Source: Bacteroidia bacterium (lineage in GTDB: Bacteria > Bacteroidota > Bacteroidia > UKL13-3). Taken from it: a stretch of DNA of 53,514 nucleotides. Location: NCBI GenBank assembly GCA_018058135.1, contig JAGPCK010000015.1:1-53514 (forward strand), written 5' to 3'. Positions 9,880 to 18,812 of this stretch are shown here, piece after piece. A model generated the notes under the pieces. It did no database searches and was not told where the DNA came from. It saw only the letters and a list, made by a program, of their open reading frames with translations. Within the stretch, counting starts at the first letter, position 1; every line of letters begins with the position of its first letter. The position numbers and the translations under genes were made by a program.

Positions 9880-10236
9880 ATGAAAAAACTGCTCTACGTA
9901 TTTATCGGAATAGCCATCGCTCTGGGAGCTGTGGTGCTGTATTCGTTTAAGGCAAAGGAAAATGCAGAAGTTAGTTATGTGATTATAATGGGAAGTAGAT
10001 TTACAAACAAAGTTAGTGTTTATTATGATAATGGTCAGGAAGAGAATGCTGAAACGCTATTGGACGTAAAAGTTGGAGACAATCGTGACAAAGGGCAATT
10101 GCCTTTTCGTAATGCAGTGATTAAAACACTAAAGCACATGACTCAGAAAGGGTACAGAGTAGTCGGATTCAGCACATCACAAGATGGTAACAGCTCTTAC
10201 GCGGATTTATATTATACCTTAATCAAAGAAAATTGA
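9880..10236 (+). CDS. Small unknown membrane-anchored/exported protein inserted in the dcw cluster
   Basis: I do not recognise a named family. The 118-residue protein has an N-terminal hydrophobic signal or anchor (about residues 5-24) and a soluble domain of about 90 residues ending KGYRVVGFSTSQDGNSSYADLYYTLIKEN. The same layout and several blocks (YxxGxxE, KTLxxMxxKGY, YTLIKE) recur in the 114-residue protein at 38932, so the two appear to be distant paralogues. It sits one base after murG, and its TGA overlaps the TTG start of murC, so it is fully integrated into the operon. A gene here is not part of the usual dcw set. The function is unknown; a periplasmic role is inferred only from the signal. 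Confidence 0.7.
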   Translation: MKKLLYVFIGIAIALGAVVLYSFKAKENAEVSYVIIMGSRFTNKVSVYYDNGQEENAETLLDVKVGDNRDKGQLPFRNAVIKTLKHMTQKGYRVVGFSTSQDGNSSYADLYYTLIKEN

Positions 10237-11615
10237 TTTCACAGGTTCAATATATCTATTTCCTTGGCATTGGCGGCATTGGCATGAGCGCCCTGGCCCG
10301 GTACTTCCATGTGCAGGGCAAGCAGGTGAGTGGCTACGATAAAACCAGCACACCACTTACCCAACAACTGGAGCAGGAGGGTATGGCCGTGCATTACCAA
10401 GATGACCTTAACCTGGTGCACGAGGATATACGCAACATGGCCAACAAAGCGCAGGTACTGGTGGTGTATACACCCGCCATTCCTAAAGACCACAGCGAGT
10501 ACAATTTCTTTTTAAACAACGGGTACACCTTACTCAAACGTTCACAACTGTTGGGCAACGTTACCGAGCAGGCCTTTTGTATTGGCGTAGCCGGTACACA
10601 CGGTAAAACTACCACCTCTACCTTAATTGCACACTTGTTGCGCAGCGGTGGTATTGATTGTAGTGCTTTTCTCGGGGGCATTTCAGCCAATTACAATACT
10701 AATTTGTTGCTGGGCACAGGCACACACAACGGTAAGCAAGTAGTAGTGGTAGAAGCCGATGAGTTTGATCGTTCGTTTTTAACACTGTCTCCTGATATTG
10801 CCGTAATCACTTCAACCGATGCGGATCACCTGGATATTTACGGTGAACACGAGGAACTGAAAAAATCATTTTTAGATTACAGCAACAAGCTTAAATCAGG
10901 CGGGCACTTGTACATCAAAGCCGGGTTGCCTGTAATTCCTGAGTTAAAAGTAGACTACATCGTGTACTCACTTAATGGTACTGCGGCTGTTAATGCCAGT
11001 CACGTTAACATTACAGATGCAGTATATACGTTTGACCTCCACATCAACGGAAAAACTATTTCACAACTTACACTGGGTATACCGGGTTGGCACAATGTAG
11101 AGAATGCCGTAGTGTCCTCAGCAGTGGTGTTGCAAATGGGCGTAAGCGAAGAGGATTTAAGAAAAGGACTGGCCACCTTTCGCGGAGCAAAACGCAGGTT
11201 TGAATACATTTTACGTAAGGAGAACATCACATACATTGACGACTACGCGCATCACCCCGAAGAGATCAAAGCATTTTTAAGTTCAGTAAAAGAAATGTAT
11301 CCTGATAAAAAGGTAACGGCTGTTTTTCAACCCCACCTGTTTACCCGCACACGCGATTTTGCTGATGGATTTGCACAAAGTTTATCCCTGGCCGATGAAC
11401 TTATACTGCTGGATATTTATCCGGCCCGTGAGTTACCCATACCAGGAGTAACCTCACAGATGTTACTCGATAAAGCTACGTTAAAAAATAAAACACTCTG
11501 CTCCAAAGCTGGGCTACTTGACCTGATGCGTTCAAGACATCCCGAGGTTTTAGTGACCATAGGTGCAGGAGATATTGACCAGTTAGTTGAACCTTTAAAA
11601 CACTTGTATGGATAA
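10233..11615 (+). CDS. murC: UDP-N-acetylmuramate--L-alanine ligase MurC
   Basis: MurC adds L-alanine to UDP-MurNAc, the first step of stem-peptide synthesis. The N-terminal fold Y-F-L-G-I-G-G-I-G-M-S-A-L-A, the P-loop G-T-H-G-K-T-T-T-S and the C-terminal YAHHPEEIKA and FQPHLFTRTRDF motifs are visible over 460 residues. The start is a TTG at 10233 that overlaps the preceding stop (TTGA); this non-ATG start is inferred because the conserved N-terminus begins only nine residues later and no ATG is available. It overlaps ftsQ by eight bases. Confidence 0.96.
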   Translation: MISQVQYIYFLGIGGIGMSALARYFHVQGKQVSGYDKTSTPLTQQLEQEGMAVHYQDDLNLVHEDIRNMANKAQVLVVYTPAIPKDHSEYNFFLNNGYTLLKRSQLLGNVTEQAFCIGVAGTHGKTTTSTLIAHLLRSGGIDCSAFLGGISANYNTNLLLGTGTHNGKQVVVVEADEFDRSFLTLSPDIAVITSTDADHLDIYGEHEELKKSFLDYSNKLKSGGHLYIKAGLPVIPELKVDYIVYSLNGTAAVNASHVNITDAVYTFDLHINGKTISQLTLGIPGWHNVENAVVSSAVVLQMGVSEEDLRKGLATFRGAKRRFEYILRKENITYIDDYAHHPEEIKAFLSSVKEMYPDKKVTAVFQPHLFTRTRDFADGFAQSLSLADELILLDIYPARELPIPGVTSQMLLDKATLKNKTLCSKAGLLDLMRSRHPEVLVTIGAGDIDQLVEPLKHLYG

Positions 11616-12399
11616 GGAACAACGTATACTGCAATTGAAAAAAATAGGTATCATCAGCCTTTGGGTGCTGTTGGTAAGCGGCTTGCTGCTGTCGCTGGGT
11701 TTCGTACAAAAAAGTCAGGGACGTACGCTTTGCCTTGCTATAGATATCAGTATTAGTCCGGAGGCAGAGAACTTTTTTATTGACCGTGCAGCAGTGGTGA
11801 GCATATTAACCAATGAAGGAAAAGAAGATAACATAGTAGGAGAACCCGTCCATAAAATTGATGTAGCGGAGTTGGAAGCCAGGTTGGAAAGAAATCCTTT
11901 TGTGTACAATGCAGAAGTATATGCCAACCTTAACGGACAGTTGAAAGTAGATGTGTACCAACGCAGACCCATTGTTCGCATCATCAGAAATGACGGAACA
12001 GGATATTACATTGATAACAGAGGTTTGAAAATGCCGGTATCCGATAGTTACACGGCCCGTGTGCTGGTGGCCACCGGAAATATTTATGAAAAATACAGTG
12101 AAGGCGATTCATTAAAAAGTGTAGTAACTCAGCAGTTGTTTGAGTTGGCTACCTTTCTGGAAAAAGAGGAATTCTGGAAAGCACAAATGGAGCAAGTGCT
12201 GGTGAACGATAAGAGTGAATTGATACTGATACCAAAGGTGGGCGACCACCAGATTATTCTGGGAACCACTGAAGGTTTGGAAGAGAAATTAAACAGGTTG
12301 ATGTTGTTTTACAAAGAGGCTTTAACCAAAACCGGTTGGAACCAATACGGCACCATCAACCTCAAATACAAAGGACAAATAGTTTGTACAAAAAAATAA
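11608..12399 (+). CDS. ftsQ: FtsQ-like cell division protein
   Basis: This 263-residue bitopic protein has one membrane segment at about residues 12-32, followed by a periplasmic part that begins with a POTRA-like region (FIDRAAVVSILTNEG, then EARLERNPFVYNAEVYANLNGQLKVDVYQRRPIVRI). FtsQ links FtsL/FtsB to the early divisome. The block RNPFVYNAEVY...GQLKVDVYQRRPI is the most conserved part of the family. Its place between murC and ftsA supports the assignment. Confidence 0.93.
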   Translation: MDKEQRILQLKKIGIISLWVLLVSGLLLSLGFVQKSQGRTLCLAIDISISPEAENFFIDRAAVVSILTNEGKEDNIVGEPVHKIDVAELEARLERNPFVYNAEVYANLNGQLKVDVYQRRPIVRIIRNDGTGYYIDNRGLKMPVSDSYTARVLVATGNIYEKYSEGDSLKSVVTQQLFELATFLEKEEFWKAQMEQVLVNDKSELILIPKVGDHQIILGTTEGLEEKLNRLMLFYKEALTKTGWNQYGTINLKYKGQIVCTKK

Positions 12400-12414
12400 T
12401 ATAATACTGCATAT

Positions 12415-13704
12415 ATGAGCAACAGTAAAATCATCGTAGGTCTCGACATCGGAACTACAAAAGTTTGTGCCATCGTAGGTCGCAAAAACGATCACGGAAA
12501 GGTAGACATTCTCGGTATGGGAAAAGCTGAATCAACAGGAGTGGCGCGTGGAGTGGTGGTGAACATTGAAAAAACTGTACAAGCCATAAAACTGGCCGTT
12601 GATGAAGCATCTCGTAAATCTAACGTAAAAGTGGAAGTGGTGCATGTGGGTATTGCGGGTCAGCACATCAAGAGCTTTCAGCACCGCAACACCATTACCC
12701 GTGATGACGCAGAATCGGAAGTAAGCATGGAGGACATCAATCGCCTGAGAGAGGGCATGCACAAGCTCGCACTGCCTCCGGGAGATGAAATTATTCACGT
12801 GTTGCCGCAGGATTTTACGGTAGATAATGAACACAGCATTAAAGACCCCGTGGGTATGTCGGGTGTTCGTTTGGAAGGCAACTTCCACATCATTACCGGG
12901 CAGATGATGGCAGCTAAAAATATTCGCAAGTGTGTAGAGAAAGCCGGATTAAATGTAGCTGATTTAATATTGGAGCCACTGGCATCATCTGATGCGGTGC
13001 TTGATAGAGAAGAATTACAAGCCGGTGTTTGTTTGGTAGATATTGGTGGTGGTACAACGGATGTGGCCATATTTTATGACGATGTAATCCGTCACACAGC
13101 TGTGATTCCTTTTGGTGGAAACATCATTACAGAAGATATCAAAGAAGGTTGTTCCGTGTTGCGTAATCAGGCAGAGCAGTTGAAAGTGAAGTTCGGCTCA
13201 GCTATGGCCATGGAAAATAAGGAAAACGAAATCGTATGTATTCCTGGTATACGTGGTCGCCAGCACAAAGAAATCAGTGTGCGTAACCTGGCTATGGTTA
13301 TTCAGGCCCGTGTGGAAGAAATTTTTGAACAGGTGCTGTATGAAATTAAAAGCTCAGGACTGGAACGTAAACTGGCAGCCGGTATTGTAATCACCGGTGG
13401 TGGTGCACAACTCAAGCACATCACCCATTTGGCTGAATTGGTAACCGGCATGGATGCGCGTATCGGATATCCGCATGAGCACATTGGCAAAGGGGTGGAC
13501 GATGTAAAAAGTCCGATGTACGCCACTGGTATCGGATTGGTGATGATGGGACTGGATGAGAACAATCAGGATCCGGAAGTACAGGAAGCTAAACTTCAAA
13601 GTACACACAAAGAAGACAACGACACTTCAGGCTTTTTCGGGAAATTGCTCAAAAAAGGCAAAGATTTCATGCTTTCAGAGGACGAATTAAAGGACTTTGA
13701 ATAG
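12415..13704 (+). CDS. ftsA: Cell division protein FtsA
   Basis: FtsA is the actin-like ATPase that tethers FtsZ to the membrane. The 429-residue protein shows the actin phosphate-binding loop (GLDIGTTKVCAIVG), the 1C/SHS2 insertion, VDIGGGTTDVAIF and VITGGGAQL. The C-terminus FFGKLLKKGKDFMLSEDELKDFE contains a basic/hydrophobic segment that could act as the amphipathic membrane-targeting helix. It begins 15 bases after ftsQ. The gene ends just before the inverted repeat that separates it from ftsZ. Confidence 0.97.
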   Translation: MSNSKIIVGLDIGTTKVCAIVGRKNDHGKVDILGMGKAESTGVARGVVVNIEKTVQAIKLAVDEASRKSNVKVEVVHVGIAGQHIKSFQHRNTITRDDAESEVSMEDINRLREGMHKLALPPGDEIIHVLPQDFTVDNEHSIKDPVGMSGVRLEGNFHIITGQMMAAKNIRKCVEKAGLNVADLILEPLASSDAVLDREELQAGVCLVDIGGGTTDVAIFYDDVIRHTAVIPFGGNIITEDIKEGCSVLRNQAEQLKVKFGSAMAMENKENEIVCIPGIRGRQHKEISVRNLAMVIQARVEEIFEQVLYEIKSSGLERKLAAGIVITGGGAQLKHITHLAELVTGMDARIGYPHEHIGKGVDDVKSPMYATGIGLVMMGLDENNQDPEVQEAKLQSTHKEDNDTSGFFGKLLKKGKDFMLSEDELKDFE

Positions 13705-13716
13705 ATAAACATGTTG

Positions 13717-13757
13717 AAAAGTGCACAACTCTGTTCGTTCAGCTGTTGTGCACTTTT
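13717..13757. terminator. Perfect 13-bp inverted repeat between ftsA and ftsZ
   Basis: The arms AAAAGTGCACAAC (13717-13729) and GTTGTGCACTTTT (13745-13757) are exact reverse complements separated by 15 bases. As RNA this is a stable hairpin ending in UUUU. It could act as a terminator or attenuator, or as a protector of the ftsZ end of a processed transcript. It lies upstream of the preferred ftsZ start and downstream of the ftsA stop. Confidence 0.7.
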
Positions 13758-13786
13758 GTAATTTTATAGCGGAAAATAATCAGGTA

Positions 13787-15391
13787 ATGGTAAGCAAAAT
13801 TCAATTTGATATGCCTAAAGAAAAGTCGTCCATAATCAAGGTGATAGGTGTTGGCGGAGGCGGAGGTAATGCAGTAAATCACATGTACAGTCAGGGCATA
13901 AAAGGCGTTGACTTTTTGATTTGCAATACCGACTCGCAGGCGTTGGAGATGAGTCCTATCCCGAACAAAATACAATTGGGACATAACCTCACCGAAGGAC
14001 GCGGTGCTGGTGCCAATCCGGAAGTAGGTCGCAAAGCGGCTATGGAAAGCATCGAAGAAATTATTGATGGTCTGGGTGTGAACACCAAAATGTTGTTCAT
14101 TACAGCGGGCATGGGTGGTGGTACCGGAACAGGTGCGGCTCCCATTATAGCGAAAACAGCGAAAGAGTTTGGAATGCTTACCGTGGGTATAGTAACCATG
14201 CCTTTCCACTTTGAAGGCAAACGCAGAAAGCAGTTTGCTGAAGAAGGTTTGAATAACTTTAAAAAGAATGTAGACTGTTTGCTGGTTATCAGCAATGAGA
14301 AAATAAAAGAAGCTTACGGCAACATGTCGTTACGCACTGCTTTCTCTGAAGCCGATGGTATTCTTACCGTAGCTGCCAAAGGAATTGCAGAAATCATTAC
14401 CGTTCCCGGTTACATCAACGTTGATTTTGAAGACGTAAAAACCGTAATGACCAACAGCGGTGTGGCCCTCATGGGATCAGCCACTGCGGTGGGAGAAGAC
14501 AGAGCCATTAAAGCAGCTCAACTGGCTTTAGCTTCTCCGTTGTTAAACGACAGCGATATTCGCGGAGCAAAAAATATTCTGCTCAACATTACCTCAGGAA
14601 GAAAAGAAGTATTGATGGATGAGATATCTGTTATTACCGAATACATTCAGGATGAAGCAGGCGTTAATGCCGATATGATTTGGGGCAACTGCTTTGATGA
14701 AACCCTGGACGAAGAACTTTCAGTAACCATTATAGCTACCGGATTTGAAACCAAAGAGAACAAACTTATTGTAAGTTCACTGGATGATAAGCGAGTAGTG
14801 CACAACATGGAAGCTCCTGCCAAAGAAGAAAAAACAGATGTTATTACACCTGTAGCTGAAAAGGACGAGATGGTGTTGAAACAGGTAGAGTTGCCTTTCT
14901 CTCATGTGGTAAACAAGGTGGAGAATGAAGAACATAACAATACAACATCAGAAGATGAGGAGTTGCAACAACGTTTGGTGGAACTGAAATCTCAGAAACT
15001 GGATTTGTATGATTCGCCTATCATGCCCGTGCACAATATAGAAGAGCAGGAAGAGGTTAATTTATCCATTTCGTCTGTAGAAATGACTAATGACATGCCT
15101 ACTGATCCACCTGTTCGCCAGGAAATGCAGCTTGAAGATGATGAAGAAGAGCGTATAAGAAAGATAAAGCAGCGGATTATTGAAATGCGTAACCTTAATC
15201 TTTCCCTGAGTAGTGAAAAAGGGCTAAATGATTTGGAAAAAGAACCGGCTTACATGCGTAAAAAGTATATGCTAAACGATGTGCCACATTCTTCAGAGTC
15301 GAGTGTTTCTCGTTTTACTCTTTCAGAGGATGAAAACAAAAAGCCGGAGATAAAAAACAACAACTCGTTTTTGCACGATAACGTAGATTAA
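13787..15391 (+). CDS. ftsZ: Cell division GTPase FtsZ
   Basis: FtsZ is the tubulin homologue that polymerises into the Z-ring. The 534-residue product has the tubulin signature G-G-G-T-G-T-G-A-A-P (from position about 14110), the T7-loop segment NADMIWGNCFDE and a complete GTPase body. A long, charged, probably disordered linker of about 200 residues follows, and the C-terminal tail NNSFLHDNVD is characteristic of Bacteroidota FtsZ. The frame is open from a GTG at 13721, but that start lies inside the inverted repeat; the ATG at 13787, or another at 13811, is more plausible. A terminator follows 17 bases after the stop. Confidence 0.97.
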   Translation: MVSKIQFDMPKEKSSIIKVIGVGGGGGNAVNHMYSQGIKGVDFLICNTDSQALEMSPIPNKIQLGHNLTEGRGAGANPEVGRKAAMESIEEIIDGLGVNTKMLFITAGMGGGTGTGAAPIIAKTAKEFGMLTVGIVTMPFHFEGKRRKQFAEEGLNNFKKNVDCLLVISNEKIKEAYGNMSLRTAFSEADGILTVAAKGIAEIITVPGYINVDFEDVKTVMTNSGVALMGSATAVGEDRAIKAAQLALASPLLNDSDIRGAKNILLNITSGRKEVLMDEISVITEYIQDEAGVNADMIWGNCFDETLDEELSVTIIATGFETKENKLIVSSLDDKRVVHNMEAPAKEEKTDVITPVAEKDEMVLKQVELPFSHVVNKVENEEHNNTTSEDEELQQRLVELKSQKLDLYDSPIMPVHNIEEQEEVNLSISSVEMTNDMPTDPPVRQEMQLEDDEEERIRKIKQRIIEMRNLNLSLSSEKGLNDLEKEPAYMRKKYMLNDVPHSSESSVSRFTLSEDENKKPEIKNNNSFLHDNVD

Positions 15392-15408
15392 TATTCCTGA
15401 ACTGATAA

Positions 15409-15446
15409 TAAAAAATCCCGGATGAATTTCATTCGGGATTTTTTTA
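15409..15446. terminator. Rho-independent terminator after ftsZ
   Basis: An A-rich left arm AAAAAATCCCGGATG pairs with CATTCGGGATTTTTT (one G-U pair) around a short AATTT loop and ends in a T run. It closes the dcw cluster. Its A-run makes it potentially bidirectional, serving also the convergent lipoprotein gene that ends at 15515. Confidence 0.9.
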
Positions 15447-15514
15447 TGACTATAAGTGAAGCTTTTTTTAGCTAAGAATGGTGTGTAAGAAATACCTGTA
15501 ATCAGGATTTGTTT

Positions 15515-16360
15515 CTACATAAAGTTTTTCACCAAACCAACCAGCAATAAGGTGTGTATGGTGAGAATAGCTATAGCGGCATAACTAATGCCTAAAGCCT
15601 TATTACCAGCGTCTGATGGTGTATCCAGCATCTGGAATATATTCTTAAAGCCAAGAAACATAGCAGTAAAGGCTTGTGCGATGGCAAAATACAACACCCA
15701 CAAATAGGAGTTGCCTTTTTTCTCTGCATTAATCTTTAGTTCTTTTAATCCCGTTCTGAAATCACCATTATAAAACTTCTTGTATATACCTGAAAGACCC
15801 CTGAAATCAGCCTGTGCAGTTTTTTCAATGCCTTCCTTTTCAATACTTGTTGTAGCTTTTTCAGTTATGTTTTTAATTACTTTCACAGAAGTGTTTTTGG
15901 CGATGTTTATAGAGGCAGAAAGTGCTTTATGTGAGGTAGTAATTTCAGTGTAATCAGATGCTGAAATCAACTCATCCGAAGTAATCTCTGTTAAAGATTC
16001 TTCTGTTGAATTAAGCTTTGAAACTTCATCCGTAAGGTTAAGTGAATTGAGGTTATCCTCGTTTACAGATATTTCAGGGTTCTCATTAGTAACTGTAGGG
16101 GTTGAAGGTGCTGTTTGGGTAACAGTTGAAGGAGTTTCATTTTGATTACCTTCCTTTTCATCTGTCACTTTTAGAGGTTGTTTCTTCTTTTCATTCTTAG
16201 CTTTAAAGTCCCGTGACTGGTAACGTTGGAAAACACTTTTCAGGTTTCCTTTTTTTCCACCGAATACGCTTTTAGAGTGCATGCTGCTTTTGCAGGAGAA
16301 CAACCCCATTAGAGCAATCATAAACAAAATCCAAATGTGCGAACGAGGAGAAAATTTCAT
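15515..16360 (-). CDS. Unknown lipoprotein with C-terminal membrane segments
   Basis: I do not recognise a family. The 281-residue product begins with a lipoprotein signal; the lipobox L-F-S-C puts the lipidated cysteine at about residue 23. A long low-complexity Ser/Thr/Glu/Asn region follows (about residues 60-140). The C-terminal 70 residues contain two hydrophobic segments (YLWVLYFAIAQAFTAMFLG and ALGISYAAIAILTIHTLLL). The combination of a lipid anchor with C-terminal membrane helices suggests an inner-membrane or unusual envelope location. It lies 52 bases downstream of the FG-GAP gene on the same strand and may be co-transcribed with it. Confidence 0.75.
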   Translation of the reverse strand: MKFSPRSHIWILFMIALMGLFSCKSSMHSKSVFGGKKGNLKSVFQRYQSRDFKAKNEKKKQPLKVTDEKEGNQNETPSTVTQTAPSTPTVTNENPEISVNEDNLNSLNLTDEVSKLNSTEESLTEITSDELISASDYTEITTSHKALSASINIAKNTSVKVIKNITEKATTSIEKEGIEKTAQADFRGLSGIYKKFYNGDFRTGLKELKINAEKKGNSYLWVLYFAIAQAFTAMFLGFKNIFQMLDTPSDAGNKALGISYAAIAILTIHTLLLVGLVKNFM

Positions 16361-16412
16361 AATACCTGTTCTTTAAATTAACCTAACCTTATTGTAAACG
16401 TACTACAGAAGT

Positions 16413-18773
16413 TTAATGTTTCAAAATTTTCCAGTTTTTTTGTTCACCTGATGTATTTAATATTCTGATAATCAACAGGCCTTTATGTAATTTGCTTTCA
16501 GGTATACTCATTCCGGTCTCTTTTTCACTCAATTCCTGCTCAAAAAGTCTTTTTCCGGTTAAATCCCAAACTTCAACAATTACTTTTTCTTTTTCCTTTT
16601 GAGAGGTGCGTTCAATGATGATATTATCTTTAGCAGGGTTAGGGTATATACTAAAAGCATTTTCAAGGGTAATTTTCTTGGCACTGTTAGGTCCCAGTAC
16701 TTTAACCGTATCGTACCCAATAATGGCAGTCATATCTCCTCTGTAAACTCCTTTGTAGAATAAGAGTCCGCCATAATTAGTGCCCACCAGCAAATCAGGA
16801 ATGGTGTCGTTGGTAAGGTTACCTACATAAGGTATAAACCTGCCGGTTGAAGCAACGGATGCATTGGAGTAAGTGGCCCATTCAGGTTGTTTAAGTACAC
16901 TGTCAATTTCTTCAAACTGACTTTCCAGGTTTACATGGATGCGGTAACTCCTGATTCTGCCGTTGTATGTGCCCACCAGCATTTCAATCATACTGTCACT
17001 TTTTACATTATAAAGAGCAGGAGATGAATTGCCGTACAAAAAGCCCTGGAATGTAACATTAATCTGCCCTAAAGTATCAGCATCAGGTACTGAAGAGAAA
17101 GTATACCCGGTTGGAGTTACGGATTTATTACGGTAATAATGAATAGTGCCATTTTCATTGCCGATAATCAAGTCGTTTTTGCCGTCAAAATTCATATCGT
17201 AAATGCACGGAGAATTAAAGCTGAAAACATTGATGTTGGCAAAATCTCTTACAGGTGCAGCAAAGGTGCTGGGCCCGCTTGCTGAGGAGGTATTTTTAAA
17301 ATACACCATTGTGCCATTGCCCAAGCCGAGCAAAATGTCCGGTTTACCATCACGATCCAAATCACCTACCGCAGGTTTAATTGCAGAGAGGTTCATGGTA
17401 TCAACGCGCAGGTAATTGCTGTCTGTTTGTTTGAAAACAGGTTGATCATTTGTACCCATATTTTTGAAAAGCACTAACCGGTCTTTGGCATTTAAACTCT
17501 GATCCCAGTTTCCATATGTGCCGGCTAATAAATCATTTTTTCCATCACGGTCATAGTCAAAAAGAGCAGGGGCAAATCTTCCACCCTCGTCAATCGTTTG
17601 GTCAGAAAGGAAGTTGTTTGTTATATAGGTAAATACAGGAACGTTTGCTGTACCGGTATTTTGATAGTACCATATTTGTGCTTTGGTACGGGTACCGGTC
17701 AGATTATTAGTTGAAACAACTAAATCCAGTTTACCGTCATCATTGATGTCGACAAAATAAGCCGCTAGTCCGCTTTGGAATTTAGGCCTTATAGTATTAC
17801 GTGGGAATATGGTATCAGATGAAATCATGGTGTCGGATGAAAACCCGTTGTGTTTCCAGTTATTTTCAATCCGCCCGTTTTTGGTATTCACCAAATGATC
17901 TGTAGCAACATCTCCTGAAATTAGTTCCTTGTCTCCGTCTCCATCTAAATCAATAGCCGCTATGGTTGTTCCAAAGTGAGCATTCGACTTAAAGTAATAT
18001 TTATAACAACTGATCCCTAGGTTTACTGTTTCACTTATCAGTACACCACCCCAACAAGGGTCGGTTTGCCTAAAGAAAAAAGTGCCGTTAGGTAAACCTT
18101 TTTCTACCTGAAAATTTTTCCAGAGTTCTACATAGCCACTTAGAATAAACATGGTGAGTTGGTCCAAATCCCCGTCATTGTCAATGTCAACAAAACAAGG
18201 GCGGTCAATAGGGTTGCAATAAAGGCCGTTAGGAATAGTGTCTGAATCAAAGTTGGGTGGTGCGGCTTTTGGGTAACCCTCCATGAGCTTACGAGTTTTT
18301 AGTGCAAAGCTGGGTGTGCTTCCGGTGCTGGTGTTTCTAAAAACGCGTATGTTATTGTTGATGATAAATGTATCGACAGTAGCATCAGCAGGATTGGCCT
18401 GTGTGAAAATGTCTTCCTTCCCATCGTGGTCAAAATCTACAAACTGCACCCAGCTGGTTAATTTGGGCAGGTATTGCCTCATTTCCGGAGCATAACGGTA
18501 TTTTACGTCACCTGAAGCTGTTCCGGTATAAATGAAGGGATGGATAATATCTCCCGCACGGTCAAATACCACCAAATCTTTTTTCCCGTCACCGTTCAGG
18601 TCCACATTGTTGAATTGAGGAGCGGTAAACCCACCCGTAAACGGGAATTGCAGGGTGTCATTGTTTTGGTTAAGAAATTTAACATCTCCGGAGTAAACAA
18701 ACCCCATATTTTGAGCGTGGCTCATCAGGTGTACACTGCACAACACAAACGTTAGTAATATTAATTTCCGCAT
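16413..18773 (-). CDS. Secreted FG-GAP/VCBS repeat protein with type IX sorting domain
   Basis: The 786-residue protein has a signal peptide ending near HAQ (residue 20) and many FG-GAP/VCBS-type calcium-binding repeats with the pattern DxDxDGxxDL (for example LNGDGKKDLVVFD, LDGDGDKELISGD, INDDGKLDLVVS, LDRDGKPDILLG), which build a beta-propeller. The C-terminal about 80 residues start with FSIYPNPAKDNIII and end in WKILKH, a type A sorting domain for the type IX secretion system. It is therefore probably exported and either attached to the cell surface or released. Ligand and role are unknown; such propellers often mediate adhesion or carbohydrate contact. Only 39 bases separate its start from the divergent murF. 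Confidence 0.9.
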   Translation of the reverse strand: MRKLILLTFVLCSVHLMSHAQNMGFVYSGDVKFLNQNNDTLQFPFTGGFTAPQFNNVDLNGDGKKDLVVFDRAGDIIHPFIYTGTASGDVKYRYAPEMRQYLPKLTSWVQFVDFDHDGKEDIFTQANPADATVDTFIINNNIRVFRNTSTGSTPSFALKTRKLMEGYPKAAPPNFDSDTIPNGLYCNPIDRPCFVDIDNDGDLDQLTMFILSGYVELWKNFQVEKGLPNGTFFFRQTDPCWGGVLISETVNLGISCYKYYFKSNAHFGTTIAAIDLDGDGDKELISGDVATDHLVNTKNGRIENNWKHNGFSSDTMISSDTIFPRNTIRPKFQSGLAAYFVDINDDGKLDLVVSTNNLTGTRTKAQIWYYQNTGTANVPVFTYITNNFLSDQTIDEGGRFAPALFDYDRDGKNDLLAGTYGNWDQSLNAKDRLVLFKNMGTNDQPVFKQTDSNYLRVDTMNLSAIKPAVGDLDRDGKPDILLGLGNGTMVYFKNTSSASGPSTFAAPVRDFANINVFSFNSPCIYDMNFDGKNDLIIGNENGTIHYYRNKSVTPTGYTFSSVPDADTLGQINVTFQGFLYGNSSPALYNVKSDSMIEMLVGTYNGRIRSYRIHVNLESQFEEIDSVLKQPEWATYSNASVASTGRFIPYVGNLTNDTIPDLLVGTNYGGLLFYKGVYRGDMTAIIGYDTVKVLGPNSAKKITLENAFSIYPNPAKDNIIIERTSQKEKEKVIVEVWDLTGKRLFEQELSEKETGMSIPESKLHKGLLIIRILNTSGEQKNWKILKH

Positions 18774-18812
18774 ACAATATTGATTTCGTTAATTTGAATA
18801 AATCCCAGTCAG

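Noticed and set aside
13721..13786. Upstream GTG start extending FtsZ by 22 residues
   Set aside because: The extension lies inside the perfect inverted repeat and is not part of any known FtsZ N-terminus; ATG at 13787 or 13811 is better.
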